Shown: positions 44,781 through 55,532, counted from the first letter of the stretch. The stretch is 64,000 nt of DNA from CAWBOY01 sp963790585 (GCA_963790585.1 CAWBOY010000001.1:186001-250000); one strand, 5' to 3'. Notes: generated by a model not told the origin, from the sequence alone. Numbers and translations: made by a program.

Positions 44781-44925
44781 GGGCCACCTCCCTGGCTTCG
44801 GTATCGAAGAAACAAAGAAATAGATTTGCCCGCATTCCGATGTCTACAGCGTCCAATGAAGAAGTGTCTGGATGTGCTTCGACAGGTCTTCCTAACCCGC
44901 AGGATCCAGTAAAAGGATGCGTACC

Positions 44926-45786
44926 ATGACTCTCGCCTCCGCTCTTCTCATCACTTTCGCTTTTCTGTCGGAAGCGCCAGTCCCGGAAGTGAAACGCAAC
45001 ATCCCCTACGTCGAGAAAGCGGACGAACGCCAGGTACTCGATGTTTATGCGCCTCCGAAGGCGAAAAACCTGCCAGTGGTCTTCTGGATTCACGGCGGCG
45101 GTTGGCAGGGCGGCGACAAAACGGATGTCCAAATCAAGCCACAGGTTTTCACGGACAAGGGATTTGTCTTCGTCTCTACCAACTATCGCCTCCTGCCGAG
45201 TGTGGACATGGCCACCATCGTGCGTGACAACGCCAAGTCTCTCCACTGGGTGCATGACCACATCGCGGATTACGGCGGCGATCCCAAACGTTTGTTCATC
45301 ATGGGCCATTCAGCCGGTGCGCAGCTGGCGGCACTGCTCTGTACCGATGAACGCTACTTGAAGGCCGAGGGGCTGTCCCTGGCCAATATCAAAGGCTGCG
45401 TTCCCGTTGATGGAGACACCTTTGACGTGCCGGCTATCATCGAAGTTGCGGAAACCCGGTGGCGTGTGCATGGCCTGCCGAATGCAAAGTTTGGTCACCG
45501 CGAGAAATTCGGCAACGACCCCGAGAAGCATAAGGACTTCTCCGCCGTAACCCACGTAGCCAAGGACAAAGGAATTTCCCCATTCCTGATTCTTCATGTC
45601 GCCGACCATCCGGATACAAGCGCGCAAGCTCGACGTCTCGGTAACGTCCTGAAAGATGCCGGCGTTGCCGTCACGGTCTTCGGCGCTAAAGAAACCACGC
45701 ACAGCAAGATCAACGCCGACCTCGGCTTGCCCGACGATCCGGCCACTAAGGCATTGTTCGAGTTCCTCGACAAAGCCCTGAAGTAG
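44926..45786 (+). CDS. Secreted alpha/beta hydrolase (BD-FAE/lipase-like)
   Basis: 286 residues with a short signal. HGGGWQGGDK is the oxyanion HGGG motif, GHSAGAQLA the nucleophile elbow, and the end carries ETTHSKIN with the probable catalytic His. This is the hormone-sensitive-lipase/feruloyl-esterase-like group, acting on esters of plant material or other acylated substrates. ATG 44926 is chosen over ATG 44917 because of the AAAAGGA spacing. Confidence 0.87.
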   Translation: MTLASALLITFAFLSEAPVPEVKRNIPYVEKADERQVLDVYAPPKAKNLPVVFWIHGGGWQGGDKTDVQIKPQVFTDKGFVFVSTNYRLLPSVDMATIVRDNAKSLHWVHDHIADYGGDPKRLFIMGHSAGAQLAALLCTDERYLKAEGLSLANIKGCVPVDGDTFDVPAIIEVAETRWRVHGLPNAKFGHREKFGNDPEKHKDFSAVTHVAKDKGISPFLILHVADHPDTSAQARRLGNVLKDAGVAVTVFGAKETTHSKINADLGLPDDPATKALFEFLDKALK

Positions 45787-46039
45787 GCCAATACCGAAAA
45801 GAACAAAGCGAAGTCAGGACGCGGTCCGTCCACTCGGCATTCAGTGAACGACTGCGACTTTAGATCGGGTCGCTCAATTGGACGAGACGAGCCAAAAAGC
45901 CTCGGCCCATCAAACCCCTAACGAGGCGGCAGTCTCGTTAGCCACCGGAATTGCACCCAACCCCAATCCATCTCACTCGAAGATCCACCGCACCAGCGCC
46001 GCAGCCGCTCGCAGGCCGTCCTCTTCGGCGAAGGCTCGC

Positions 46040-47560
46040 TCACCGTCGCGGGTTGCCTTCCCATAAAGCGGAAATTAACGCATGCCCGGCCGAGTCTTGA
46101 TCCTTCAACTCGCAGCGGATAAATGGGTAGTGATCGTTGACAAGGAAATAACTCTCCATCAACTCGGCAAAATATGTCCTCTCGCTGGCAAGGGCGGGAT
46201 GCGAAACACGCTGGCCGTCGAATCGCAGCACTGATTCATATCTGCCGTCCTTTTTGGCCTGCTCGTAGGCAGTTCGGATCTTCTTTCCCAGTTCGGAATC
46301 TTTCTTCGTCGCGTAGCGATCGTAATAGGCCAGCGCCAATTCATGCAGCATGTCGGACTGCTGAAGCAACGCCCATTTCATCATGCGCTGCGGGTCGCGA
46401 ATCTCTACGGCTCCAGACTTGTCGGGATTAGCTCCCTCGCTGGCCAACTGCTCGCTATTGCTGCAATAGCGGATGTATGACCCTGTCGTCTGGCCGCTCT
46501 CCAGCCAGATCGGCACCTCGTGCAACTGCTTACGGCCCTGTTCGCCGATGAAGTGGTCGATCGTGTGCAGCTTGTAGTTCAGCAGCATCAAAATCGTCGT
46601 GCTAAGCCCCGGTTGCTCCACCAGTTGTGGGCTGACATAGACGGTCCAGCCGTCAATGTCGCGCCTGTCGTATCGCGAGGTGGGGGTATATTTCACTGTG
46701 GCTTTGGGATCAATGGCTTGCGCCGCGCGACCGGACTCTTGTCGCATCGACTGCTGGTAGGCCGCCAAATCCTTCTCTTGCTGCACCAGGCGCTCCGGGT
46801 CCACACCCCAGTAGCGCTCAAGTAGCCGCGCCATTTGCGGATCGTGTTCCCGTAGTTCCGCACGGACGAACGGGTAGAAGTCATTGACGGCAAAATAGGC
46901 TTCTGTGCTTTCAGCCCAGTATTCCATGCGATTGGTGCGGGCGTAATGGGAACCGCTTCGGCCGTCCCATATCTTGACCTTCTCGTACTTTCCCTCTTTC
47001 ATCATGCGCTCATAGTTGGCCTGGCATTCCTTGTTGCCATAGTCGTGGCCTTTACCGATGAAGTGGTAGTCATAGCCGTGCGCCATTTCGTGAAAAACGA
47101 CAAATGGATGGCGATAGCTGTCACCAAGGTGTGTCTTGACGCTGAGCGACATGAATGATTTCGGGTCTCTTGGAATCGTGTATCCGCGGCTGATCAGCCA
47201 TGTCCTGTCCGGGTGATAGGATAGGTCAACTTTCTCCTGGTACTCGATCCAAATCGCGTTGTTTTCCTGCATGTTACTCACCGCCGAGCGGGGTGCGGCC
47301 AGTTTAATCTGGTAGAGTTCCCAGCGCAGGTGTTTAAACGTCTTGGCTAGCTGATCGGGATATTGTCGGCGCACGTCGCGATTGATGTAAACGGTCCAAC
47401 CTTCCAGGTTATGGATCTCAAAGCGGTCTTCGGTACTTGGCTTCGCAGACGGGGAATCCTGGGTCAAGGCGAGCGATCCCAGCAAGTAGGCAATACCCAG
47501 CACCAGGCTATTAGCGACCGCGATGATCAAGAACTTCATACTCTTCCCGATGTTTCTCAT
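46040..47560 (-). CDS. Tandem zinc-metallopeptidase-like protein, second unit lacks a ligand
   Basis: 506 residues with an N-terminal signal anchor and two similar halves (about 45-250 and 295-500), each starting with a GWTVY strand. The first half has a complete HEMAHGYDY motif (residues 157-161) and an AESTEAYF helix that supplies the third ligand, as in ATLF-like zincins. In the second half the motif reads HELAL (406-410): the second His is Leu, so it is probably inactive, although AELMESYF remains. A peptidase with a built-in pseudo-domain that may bind substrate or partner. Substrate unknown. The second ATG (47539) has a better ribosome-binding site and may be the real start. Confidence 0.75.
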   Translation of the reverse strand: MRNIGKSMKFLIIAVANSLVLGIAYLLGSLALTQDSPSAKPSTEDRFEIHNLEGWTVYINRDVRRQYPDQLAKTFKHLRWELYQIKLAAPRSAVSNMQENNAIWIEYQEKVDLSYHPDRTWLISRGYTIPRDPKSFMSLSVKTHLGDSYRHPFVVFHEMAHGYDYHFIGKGHDYGNKECQANYERMMKEGKYEKVKIWDGRSGSHYARTNRMEYWAESTEAYFAVNDFYPFVRAELREHDPQMARLLERYWGVDPERLVQQEKDLAAYQQSMRQESGRAAQAIDPKATVKYTPTSRYDRRDIDGWTVYVSPQLVEQPGLSTTILMLLNYKLHTIDHFIGEQGRKQLHEVPIWLESGQTTGSYIRYCSNSEQLASEGANPDKSGAVEIRDPQRMMKWALLQQSDMLHELALAYYDRYATKKDSELGKKIRTAYEQAKKDGRYESVLRFDGQRVSHPALASERTYFAELMESYFLVNDHYPFIRCELKDQDSAGHALISALWEGNPRR

Positions 47561-47580
47561 GGCGTTACTTTCCCTTGGAG

Positions 47581-47667
47581 CCTATCCGAAAAAGGGGACG
47601 GGCGCCATTGCCGGAACGGCCCGAAGGGTGCTTCGCACAATGGTGCGCGTCCCCTTTTTCGGATAGG
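47581..47667. repeat. REP hairpin, 30-bp arms with two mismatches
   Basis: CCTATCCGAAAAAGGGGACG... pairs with 47638-47667. The same outer arms flank the element at 30247-30345, but the inner loop (GGAACGGCCCGAAGGGTGCTTCGC) is in the opposite orientation there. Confidence 0.85.
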
Positions 47668-47978
47668 CGCTTAGCGGCCTCGAAACTGCTGTGAAGTTGT
47701 CTGTCGAGATCTTTCAAGAACGGAGGGTATGGACAAACTATGGCGATTTCCGAGGAGCTCCTGCCCTTTTTAGAGAGACAAGAATGCTCATTTGGCTGGC
47801 GACTTCCTTTCACACAGCTTTTTCATCGCGTTCCCATCGCCTCGCCGATCAGGTAGTAGGCCTCGGCGTTGGTGCTTCAGTGGTACGACTTGCTGGTCGG
47901 CGATACGACCTTCTCCCGCCAAAACTCGCGTGTACCGACGAGCGCCTTCGATTTGGCATCCATCCGCTCCAAGGTAGC
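47668..47978. other. Degenerate region, no intact gene
   Basis: Contains short pieces such as CTTTTTAGAGAGACAAG after the REP hairpin and, on the minus strand, protein-like words that probably belong to a lost planctomycete gene downstream of the WD40 remnant. No open frame convinces. Confidence 0.35.
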
Positions 47979-48230
47979 TTATGCGTCTCTGGTGAGGCGC
48001 TTACCATCAGCGGACAAGGTGACACCGAGAACTGGGCCGATGTGCCCTACAAGGTACTCCAGTTCCTTGGCCAACGTCAAATCGAACAATTGGACTCGAC
48101 CCGCATCGTCCCCGGCGTCCAGCAGGTTGCCGTCCGGCGAAAACGCGATGCAGATCGGCTCGCCGATGAGCAAGGTTGCCCAACATGAACGCCCAGGTGA
48201 TTTCCGGCTGATCGGGCGGAGGCGCCCAAA
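47979..48230 (-). pseudogene. WD40-repeat remnant
   Basis: The frame reads PPDQPEITWAFMLGNLL, then CIAFSPDGNLLDAGDDAG, RVQLFDLTLAKELEYLVGHIG and GVTLSADGKRL, i.e. about one and a half WD40 blades. There is no start and no continuation. It lies on the same strand as the esterase tail that reads into it in another frame; probably a deletion joined two genes. Confidence 0.7.
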
Positions 48231-49647
48231 TCGCTCTCGGCAGAGGCGTGCCCGCTCTTTACCGGAGGCAACTTCCCGCAGCGAGATCGAGCGATCCGCG
48301 TGCCCGGCCGTGAAACGGCCGAGCGTGGCAGAGGATCACCGGCAGCGTCCGTTTTGGTCGGTCCGGGCTGCTCGACCGGTTTCTTCGGCTCCGGTTTTGA
48401 ACGGTCGCGCGTCTTCTGGACATTCAGCATCGCCTCCGCAAAGGCTTTGCCGATGGGCGCCAGGATTTTCGCAGCGCCGAGGTAGTGGTAGCCTCCGTTG
48501 GAGACGCCCTTAAGGCGTCTCAATTCCTCCGGCGTGAACGTCTCAGCGATGGCCTTTTTGTGAGCCGCATCTTTCTCGTCTTGCGTCGCCTTCGTTCGCT
48601 TCTTGGCCTCCTGATCGAGCTTTTCGTTGAGTTTCTCCCACCGCTCGTGAAGCGAGTCCAAGGTGTCGTCCCAGTATGGTGCCGTCTGCACCGCCACCAC
48701 ATTGTCCTTGAACTCCGGGAGTGATGTGGGCGCGGCCTGGGCCTGTCGGAAATACATCTGGGCGCCTTCTTCCCCTCCTTGGCTCCGCCGATTCCCATGA
48801 CACCGATGACGAACGGCATCTTCGGGGCCGACAAATCCTTGCGCACGTCGCGGATCAAATGTGCCAGTAACTCCCCGTACATATCATAACCGCCGGGCTT
48901 AATCTGTTTGTCGTAGGTCCAGTCGGAGACCAAATCGTTAAACCCTTGAAACCAAACGAAACCAGCCAGTTCGTAACCCTGTTTCGGATCGTAATCCGGC
49001 ACGACTCGCTTGACGTCTGCCGCGACCTTCCGCACATGCTCGATCATGTGGCGGTAGAACAGACCCGTGGCTTTGACCTTCTCGGCCTTGATTTTCTCCA
49101 AGTCGTCACCACGGCGCTTGCACTGGGCCAATTCGTAATCACTCCACACGTACGGCCCGGCGCTGGGCGGACGAAAATCGGTGTGCAGACTCCGGCCACC
49201 CCAGGATGTTTTGATAATTAGAATAGGCTCGTCCAGCAGCTTCTCCATGTAAATGCCGAACGTGAATTCGGGACCGATCTTATCGGTTGGGGCGCCGAAT
49301 CCCGCGGTCAGTTTGCCCTTCTGCTCTCTTAAGTCAGAGTAGGCGTCTCCGAGACAGCCGATCGACGAAATCCAGACTTTCTGGCACACGCGCGGTTTGC
49401 CGTCCGCATCGAGCATCTCCTTGAGGATCGGCGCTGTCTTGGGATCCTCCGACATGGAATTGAAGGTCGATACAGTCGCATGTCCCTGCATGTTCGACTG
49501 TCCGGCTAGGATGAACACCTTTAAGGGCTTCTGCTGGCCTTTGGCGGGTTGTGATGGCCGCGGTTCATCCGCCGCGACCGCGGGAACGGCCACCGACACG
49601 AGCGAGACACTGAAGAGGGCAGCCTGTAACAGGCGATTGGGACACAT
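48077..49647 (-). pseudogene. Sialate O-acetylesterase-like protein, frameshifted
   Basis: A signal peptide (AALFSVSLVSVAVPAVAA), then the SASA/SGNH signature VFILAGQSNMQGHA with the catalytic Ser, GFGAPTDKIGPE, WGGRSLHTDF and GFVWFQGFNDL. The frame is lost near 48757 after GGAKEGKKAP; the next frame continues QMYFRQAQAAP...FKDNVVAVQTAPYW and a Lys/Glu-rich C-terminus ending about KPEPKKP. Beyond that it reads into the WD40 remnant in the wrong frame. Related enzymes remove O-acetyl groups from sugars. Probably inactive as it stands. Confidence 0.75.
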
Positions 49648-49696
49648 TGGTTCTTCCTTTTACAATGGTTAAGCGTTCGCTTACTCCGACAAAACG

Positions 49697-50030
49697 TGTA
49701 GTGGACCCAGAAAATTGGACCACCCGCTAATCTAGTGTGGTGGATCCGGAAGGGATTAAAGGTGAGGAAACCAAGTACGCATCATTCCGCCGCGTTCAAA
49801 GCCCAGATTGCCTTGCCCGGCGTCAAAGGTGAACGCACCATCAACGAGCTGGCTGGCCATTTCGGTGTTCATACAACCATGATCCACGGCTGGAAGAAGC
49901 ACTTGCTCAAAAGGGTCGAGGATCGCTTTGCTTTAAGGCGGTGGCATCAGAGATGTCGTCAACGACACCAAAGTGCAACGCGAGAACGCAGAGCTGTACG
50001 AGCGATTCGGTCGAGGGAGCCTTCCGACCT
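49697..50030 (+). mobile_element. IS3-family remnant
   Basis: Starts TGTAGTGGACCCAGAAAATT, the typical end of IS3-group elements, followed by a transposase orfA-like frame from GTG 49762. No orfB and no right end were found. It ends beside the convergent ThuA gene. Confidence 0.75.
49762..50030 (+). pseudogene. IS3 orfA transposase fragment
   Basis: KPSTHHSAAFKAQIAL, KGERTINELAGHFGVHTTMIHGWKKHLL is the helix-turn-helix of IS3 OrfA proteins (HTH_Tnp_1). A frameshift near 49935 interrupts it; the other frame carries VQRENAELYERFGR, the leucine-zipper-like end. Not functional. Confidence 0.75.
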
Positions 50031-50041
50031 TTCCTGGTCGG

Positions 50042-51100
50042 CTACTTAAAAAAGCTTGGTTTGTGCGGCACGACCTTAAGCTTCGCATATTCGAAGCCGC
50101 TATTCAGCGGTTCGTACTTGCCGACGGGATCTACCTCCGAAAGTGGGTTAATCTGTTTCTCCATCTGTAGACACCAGTAAATTGCATTTACGGTCAAACG
50201 GCGCAGGCCGGCGCTTTGATAATCCTCCGCGCTGCCCATCGTCGTGTGAAAGACTCGCGCGGTTTTCCCCGAGTTTCCGGTCCATGTTTTGACCCAGGCC
50301 ACTGGGAGAGCAGCCAATTTTGGGTTAACCTCATCCTCGTGATTGCGGCCCATGAGCGGTTGTCCATTGACCAGCGGGGTACACTCGGAGGGGAGGCTAC
50401 TGCCCTCTGCGTATGTTCGATAGACATCGGTGAGGCCCCATATATCCTTCACACCCTTAAGAATGGGATGATCTTTGTTTTCTTCAATAATGATGCCGCG
50501 AGTGGAATCCTGATGCCAGCGACCGTGGTGATTGAGGAAAGTGCCGCCCAGGACGTCTTTGCCAAAATCGATTTTTTTGCCGTTCTTTTTGTAGTCGAAA
50601 TCTAAAAAACCGTGGTTTGCCGTGCGAATGCCGATAATCGGCTTTCCCGAGTCGAGGTAATTGTAGAAGTATTGGAGTTGGGATTCGGGAAGCGAAATCA
50701 ATCGGCTGAAAACAACGACCAGGTCCGCCGTGTCCAGATACTCCATACCAGCGACGTTGTGGGTTACCGCCTTATCTTCCCAACGAATCTTCTTTGTAGG
50801 ATCGACTTCGTTCTTTTCGTTCAAACTGAATAATACAGTACAGTCAAAACCGTGGCTCTTGGCGAGCATCTTCGCAAGCATTGGCAGCGCGTACTCGCTA
50901 CGATACTCCTGATCCGCGGCGATGAAGACAATATGCTTTCCCCTGCCCGGGCCTTCGCCGCCTTTATAAGTTAGCCACAGTGAACTATCGGGGACTGGAT
51001 GTTCGGCGACGTGTAAGGGACTCGACGCGACGATAAGAAGCACTAGCATTTGCAGGCTTAGTATCGCGAATTGGCGCGACCGGATAACACGAGACGCCAT
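50042..51100 (-). CDS. ThuA-like protein with signal peptide
   Basis: 352 residues. After a signal (FAILSLQMLVLLIVASSPLHV), the ThuA/GATase-1-like fold: KHIVFIAADQEYRSEYALPMLAKMLA, TADLVVVFSRLISLP, GIRTANHGFLDF, LGGTFLNHHG and RVFHTTMGSAEDYQ. The Cys nucleophile of true amidotransferases is absent, as in other ThuA proteins. In planctomycetes such domains sit with propeller dehydrogenases and cytochromes c; here those genes lie directly upstream on the same strand. Likely a periplasmic sugar-related function. Confidence 0.87.
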   Translation of the reverse strand: MASRVIRSRQFAILSLQMLVLLIVASSPLHVAEHPVPDSSLWLTYKGGEGPGRGKHIVFIAADQEYRSEYALPMLAKMLAKSHGFDCTVLFSLNEKNEVDPTKKIRWEDKAVTHNVAGMEYLDTADLVVVFSRLISLPESQLQYFYNYLDSGKPIIGIRTANHGFLDFDYKKNGKKIDFGKDVLGGTFLNHHGRWHQDSTRGIIIEENKDHPILKGVKDIWGLTDVYRTYAEGSSLPSECTPLVNGQPLMGRNHEDEVNPKLAALPVAWVKTWTGNSGKTARVFHTTMGSAEDYQSAGLRRLTVNAIYWCLQMEKQINPLSEVDPVGKYEPLNSGFEYAKLKVVPHKPSFFK

Positions 51101-51130
51101 GATTAGTCCCTTCAGTTTATCTTCACATGA

Positions 51131-52634
51131 TTACTTCGCTGCGGGAATCTCATTCACTGTGTAGTAGGCATTTCGATGTAACAATTCCTCTTTGTCGCGG
51201 CTGCGCAATTTGGCCAGATCAAAGTCATAAACGTGGCCGCGGATCATCTTGTCGAGGATCAATGTTGCGAACATTCCATCCTCTGATGTTTTGACAGACC
51301 TGATGAGGGGTGTAGTCTGATCGATTTCTGGACCGCCGTACGCCCCGTGGTAGGGATGGGTAAACGTAGTAATTTGGTAGGACTTGGGATTTTCGCCCGT
51401 CACCACGTCAACTGGCTTTGTAAATGCGACCTTGAACCCCGATGGCTCGATCTGAATGCGCTTGATTTCGAACGGCATCTTACCGCTCCAATCAAGACGC
51501 TCCAATGCGAACGGCTTGACGCCGCGCACTGGCCAGCCACGATTGGTGCCGCCGCTCAGAAGATTGCCTTCAGGCGTGAACGTCACGTTGAGAATGGCGG
51601 TCGATAACCCCTCTCGAAATGGATAGCACGCGCCTTGCCATACGCCATTCACTTGTTCCGTGGTGGCACGCATGATGATTGAGAGCGTGTAGTCGCCCAG
51701 GAAAATCTGATCTTCGAATGGGCCAAATTTGCCCTTGGTACGGTCGACAACAAAACCGGTTATCGATCGCCCCATGCGGATGTAAGGAAAAATGACAGCA
51801 TAGGGCGTGAGTTGCTTTACCCTTTCCTTTTCCGTTACGATTCGAGAGCCGGACTTGGGCATTGTTGGTACCGCGCCTAGCTCGGGTGCATACTTGTACC
51901 AATGAAAGCTGGCCGGGTGCCCGTGGAAGCTACCTGGCGTAATAGCCTTTAGGCTATTGGAGCAATTCCAGGGCCCTTGACTTTCGATATAGAAGAGCGC
52001 GCCGTGTTCGTTTGGACCAATGCCGGCTGGACTACGCAGGCCGCTTGCCAGGGCGAGAGTCTTGCCTTCCGGAGTGACCTGCATCGCGAAGCCGCGAAAT
52101 AGCGCATGGGACTCATAGGAATACGACAACCCCAGCGCTACATACAAGTTTCCCTTTTCGTCGAATTTAGAACCGAACGCGTATTCGTGGTAGTTGGCAT
52201 ATCCCCAGGCATCCGAAATTGTCTCAAAACGATTGGCTTTGCCATCGTGTTTCGTGTCCGTAACACGGGTCAATTCGCAACTCTGAGTGATGTAAAATGC
52301 GCCGTCCTTGTAAGCCAAGCCGAAAATTTCATCGAGACCAGTGGCATACATGTGATACGAAGGGTTCGGCTTCTTCTTATCGATGCCGTCCAGAATGTAG
52401 ATTTCACCGTGGCGGGTGCCAACTGCGACTCGACTATCAGGCAGGGTGCAAAAAGCCCGCCTCGATTACCAAATCCTGTGGGATCGGAATGTTGACGATC
52501 GGATAATATTCGCGCTCGCGCTCCTCCGTGCCCCAACGGCCGCCGACTTCTTCTGATCTGGAGGTCGGTACGCTGAAAGACGCGGCCAGCAACAACACGC
52601 CAAACAGGACGAAACATCTATTTAAGTAATTCAT
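51131..52634 (-). pseudogene. PVC-type beta-propeller dehydrogenase-like protein, frameshifted
   Basis: A signal peptide (RCFVLFGVLLLAASFSVP) and a short first frame ending at VIEAGFLHPA. In the other frame, FCTLPDSRVAVGTRHGEIY runs to DKKKPNPSYHMYATGLDEIFGLAYK and a complete propeller (GLRSPAGIGPN, GRSITGFVVDR, FREGLSTAILNVTFTPEGNL). One base in a T5 run near 52447 restores one protein of about 500 residues, related to sorbosone/glucose dehydrogenase-type propellers of planctomycetes. Its start overlaps the end of the cytochrome gene by 17 bases. Electrons from it would pass to the cytochrome. Confidence 0.8.
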
Positions 52635-54976
52635 AAGTGAAGTTTAGCTTGGATTTTCCTTGGGAGATCGTCAGTTTCAGCAAAAGTTCGGAGGAACTCT
52701 TGTCAGAAGGGCTTGCTCGAAGCACGGTAACGCCTGGAGGAACGCTCAATCGCAGTTCCGCGCTTTTGAACTGCTCGTTGGACTCCGCTACGATCTTTCC
52801 GACGAGGGCACGAAACCAGATGGTTTGCTCTCTAGGGGACTCGATGGTCAGCGTACGCACGAGTCGCCCCTTTTCGCTCGCCGTTCCGGGTATCGAGCGG
52901 TCTTCAATTTCAAGCTCCCCACTGCGGTACATGAACGTGGGAATCGACGCCTCGTCCATGTAGTAGCCCTTGAACTGATAGCCGCGATTCTTTGGATAAA
53001 GCGGGTCAGGATTAACGGGTGATTCTTTGGTCATCACCGGGCGCAGCGGCCACGAAGCGTTTTCATCCGGGAGGGCATAAAACGAGACATCTTGGGCAAA
53101 GGCAATGATCTTACTGGCTGGTTGAAACGCCCCCGAACCTTGTCCACTGCGATCCACTCGAACGAAGTCGCCGCGCCAGATTGCGGTCAGCGTTCCTGTC
53201 TCGGCGTTAAAGGCGTAGTTGAGTTTTTCGGGGAATCCGACCGCGATACCGCGATACCCGGCCACACTGCTGCGGCCACGATACGTGCGGGTAGCATCCG
53301 TTACATAGAGCATCGTATCGTTGCCGGCGAGCCCCGGTGGATCCGGCGCAGAGGTCCCGAGCGATAGGAAGTACCAGATGGCCTCGATTTGCTGATCGGT
53401 GTCGCCATTGAGGATAGTCTTGTGGACCGCTTTACCACCAGGCCAGGCAGTCGGCATCACAATTCGCGGTCTGTACGCGTTCGGGTCCCGCAAGAAATGA
53501 TAAAACCAACTTGGCTTCAGTCTCTGGAAGGAAGTCATCAACTCCATACCATTGTCCGTACCATTTCGATTGGGTGTTTTTCCATTGAGAGTATGACAGG
53601 CAATGCAACCCAGGCTTCGATTTCCCAGGAGTTCTCGCCCGGCGTCGCGAAGCACATTGGCTCGCGCGCGTTCCTTTTCACGCTCGCTCTCGCTATTTGG
53701 TAATGAGAATTCGTGACTTTCGACCTTATCCATCCGAGCCAAGAGGTCTGGCAAGTGACGGAGGTTCGGCTCGCCATATTGCGGCATGCGAGTGAACATG
53801 TAAGGTCTGACGCTTTCGCCGTCAAAAAGCACTTTTTTCATCCAGACTGTTTGCAGCTTGGCGCCGACCAGTGTCAGAGGCGGTGGCATCCTTCCGTCAT
53901 CCCCGAGATTCTTTGCGCTCATTTGAAAGTGAGGATTGCGTTCCGTGAGTACACCACCGAAGTCGTCGCGAATGTGACATGCGATGCAATTGAATGCCGT
54001 TAGCGTCGTCGCAAGGAGAGCTTTGTCAGACATCGGATCCGCGGGTCTCGCGAGCGCTGCCCGAATTGCTTTTCTCTGGTCGTCACTCAAATGGAATCGC
54101 GGACTCTTTCCATCAATCGTCGACAAACACCCGCGGGTCATATCCGACGAACCCAAGTCACTTGCCATCGGCGCAGCGGTAATGTCTCCGACTTTGTGAC
54201 AGGTGGCACAGCTATCAGGTGGCACAGCTATATTGTTGAAAATACTTCTTGCCTTGCGACACAAGCTTTTCTTGAGGCTGAAGCGGCTTGGCCGACGTCT
54301 CCCCTTTGCCGATCAGATAGCTGGCAATGGCCTTCGCTTCGATCGGGGTCAATTTCATGTCCGGCATGCGGCCTGCCGGCCTCGCTTTCATGGGTTGAAA
54401 AAGAAACTCTCCCAACGAGGAGACGCTGTATTTGGCAGATACGTGTCCCAACTCGACCACACCTTCGTGGGTCTCTACCTTGCCGCTTTCATCACGCGGA
54501 GAGTGACAGGCGACACAGCCAACCGAATGAAAGAGTCTCTTGCCGGCGGTCGCCTCTTTTTCTCTAATCGCTTCGCTCTGAATTTGCCGTGGAGTTTGGG
54601 CTATAAGAAAATGGGTAAGCGCCGATGCAATGTTATTCCGTTGAGTCTGTGTTTCCGCGCTCAGCAAGTCGGGCATGGTCGTCCCAAGGTGGGAAGACGA
54701 TGGCGAAGCAATAAATCGCTGTAAAAACTGCGATGTAACACGCGAGCCGACGTCGGTTAAATCGGGAGCCGACCTCTCAAGCCGTTGAACGGCACCCTTG
54801 CGGCTATGACATGCGAGACAGCGTAGCTCGCCAATCAATAGTTCGCCTACCTCTGCTTCGGAAAGCGGATGCTTATTGTGTAGGCCAATCACTATCGGCG
54901 CGGCAGCGCAACAAGAGGCGAGATTTAACGCGAGCAGTGCCGTGAGGATCGCAACACAAAATACTTTCACAAACAC
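52618..54976 (-). pseudogene. Multi-haem cytochrome c protein, broken by a tandem duplication
   Basis: Two frames make a protein of about 785 residues. The first has a signal and two haem motifs, CLACH (53-57) and CVACH (154-158), with SYLIGKGETS; it ends at YSCAT. The second picks up CHKVGDITAAP and has CIACH twice more, plus a C-terminal propeller-associated region. A duplicated AGGTGGCACAGCTAT (54201-54232) breaks the third motif, which would read CATCH. Five CxxCH sites in total. The protein would carry electrons outside the cytoplasm for the propeller protein downstream. Start GTG behind GGGGGGAC. Confidence 0.85.
54201..54232. repeat. 15-16 bp tandem duplication inside the cytochrome gene
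   Basis: AGGTGGCACAGCTATC is followed at once by AGGTGGCACAGCTATA. Removing one unit restores the reading frame and the CATCH haem motif. 16 is not a multiple of three, so the duplication itself is the frameshift. Confidence 0.9.
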
Positions 54977-55149
54977 GTCCCCCCAGACTCCAGCTTGCGT
55001 TCAATCTCAGTCATTAGTGTCGTCTTGACCGAATGATTATCGATGAAGATATTTGTAGTAAGACAAATGAGTTCTTAAAGGCTATCCGGTAAAGTTGTGG
55101 CGGCACGTTTTCAACGTGGCGGGCGGGACAATCGCCCGTGGCGAGTACG

Positions 55150-55532
55150 GCCGCCCGCGCACCACGTCGTCCTTGTCGGACAGCAATGTCGTGACAGCAT
55201 CCACGGATTTCTCGCGGCCGATGCGTTCTAGTTGCGTCAAGAGCCAAAGTCGTGCGCAATTCGGCGTCTTCGGGTCGAGCTTGTCGGCCATCAAGGTAGC
55301 GGCCTCGGCTCGGAGCTTCTCATGACCGGGAAGCGCCCACTTGAAAGCAGAGTTCTTGCCACTTCTGCTGGGCGTCGATGCGCTTGCCGCTGCCTGCGGC
55401 CGGCAGGTCGGGGCGGAGTTCGTTGAACGTCCCGGCGAGGGTTTTCCCTTTGAGGTCGAGCGACGCCGGTTGGGCGAAGGCAGTCGACACGGCGGCGAGA
55501 AGAAGGACGAATATGCGAATGAATTGTGTCAT
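55150..55532 (-). pseudogene. HEAT-repeat protein, truncated 5' part
   Basis: Signal peptide (FIRIFVLLLAAVSTAFA), then LDLKGKTLAGTFNELRPDL and QQKWQELCFQ. In the next frame KLRAEAATLMADKLDPKTPN and RLWLLTQLERIGREKSVDAVTTLLSDKDDVVR is a HEAT-like repeat pair. A frameshift near 55340 and the missing 3' end show it is a relic; related full-length proteins have long arrays of such repeats. Confidence 0.65.
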
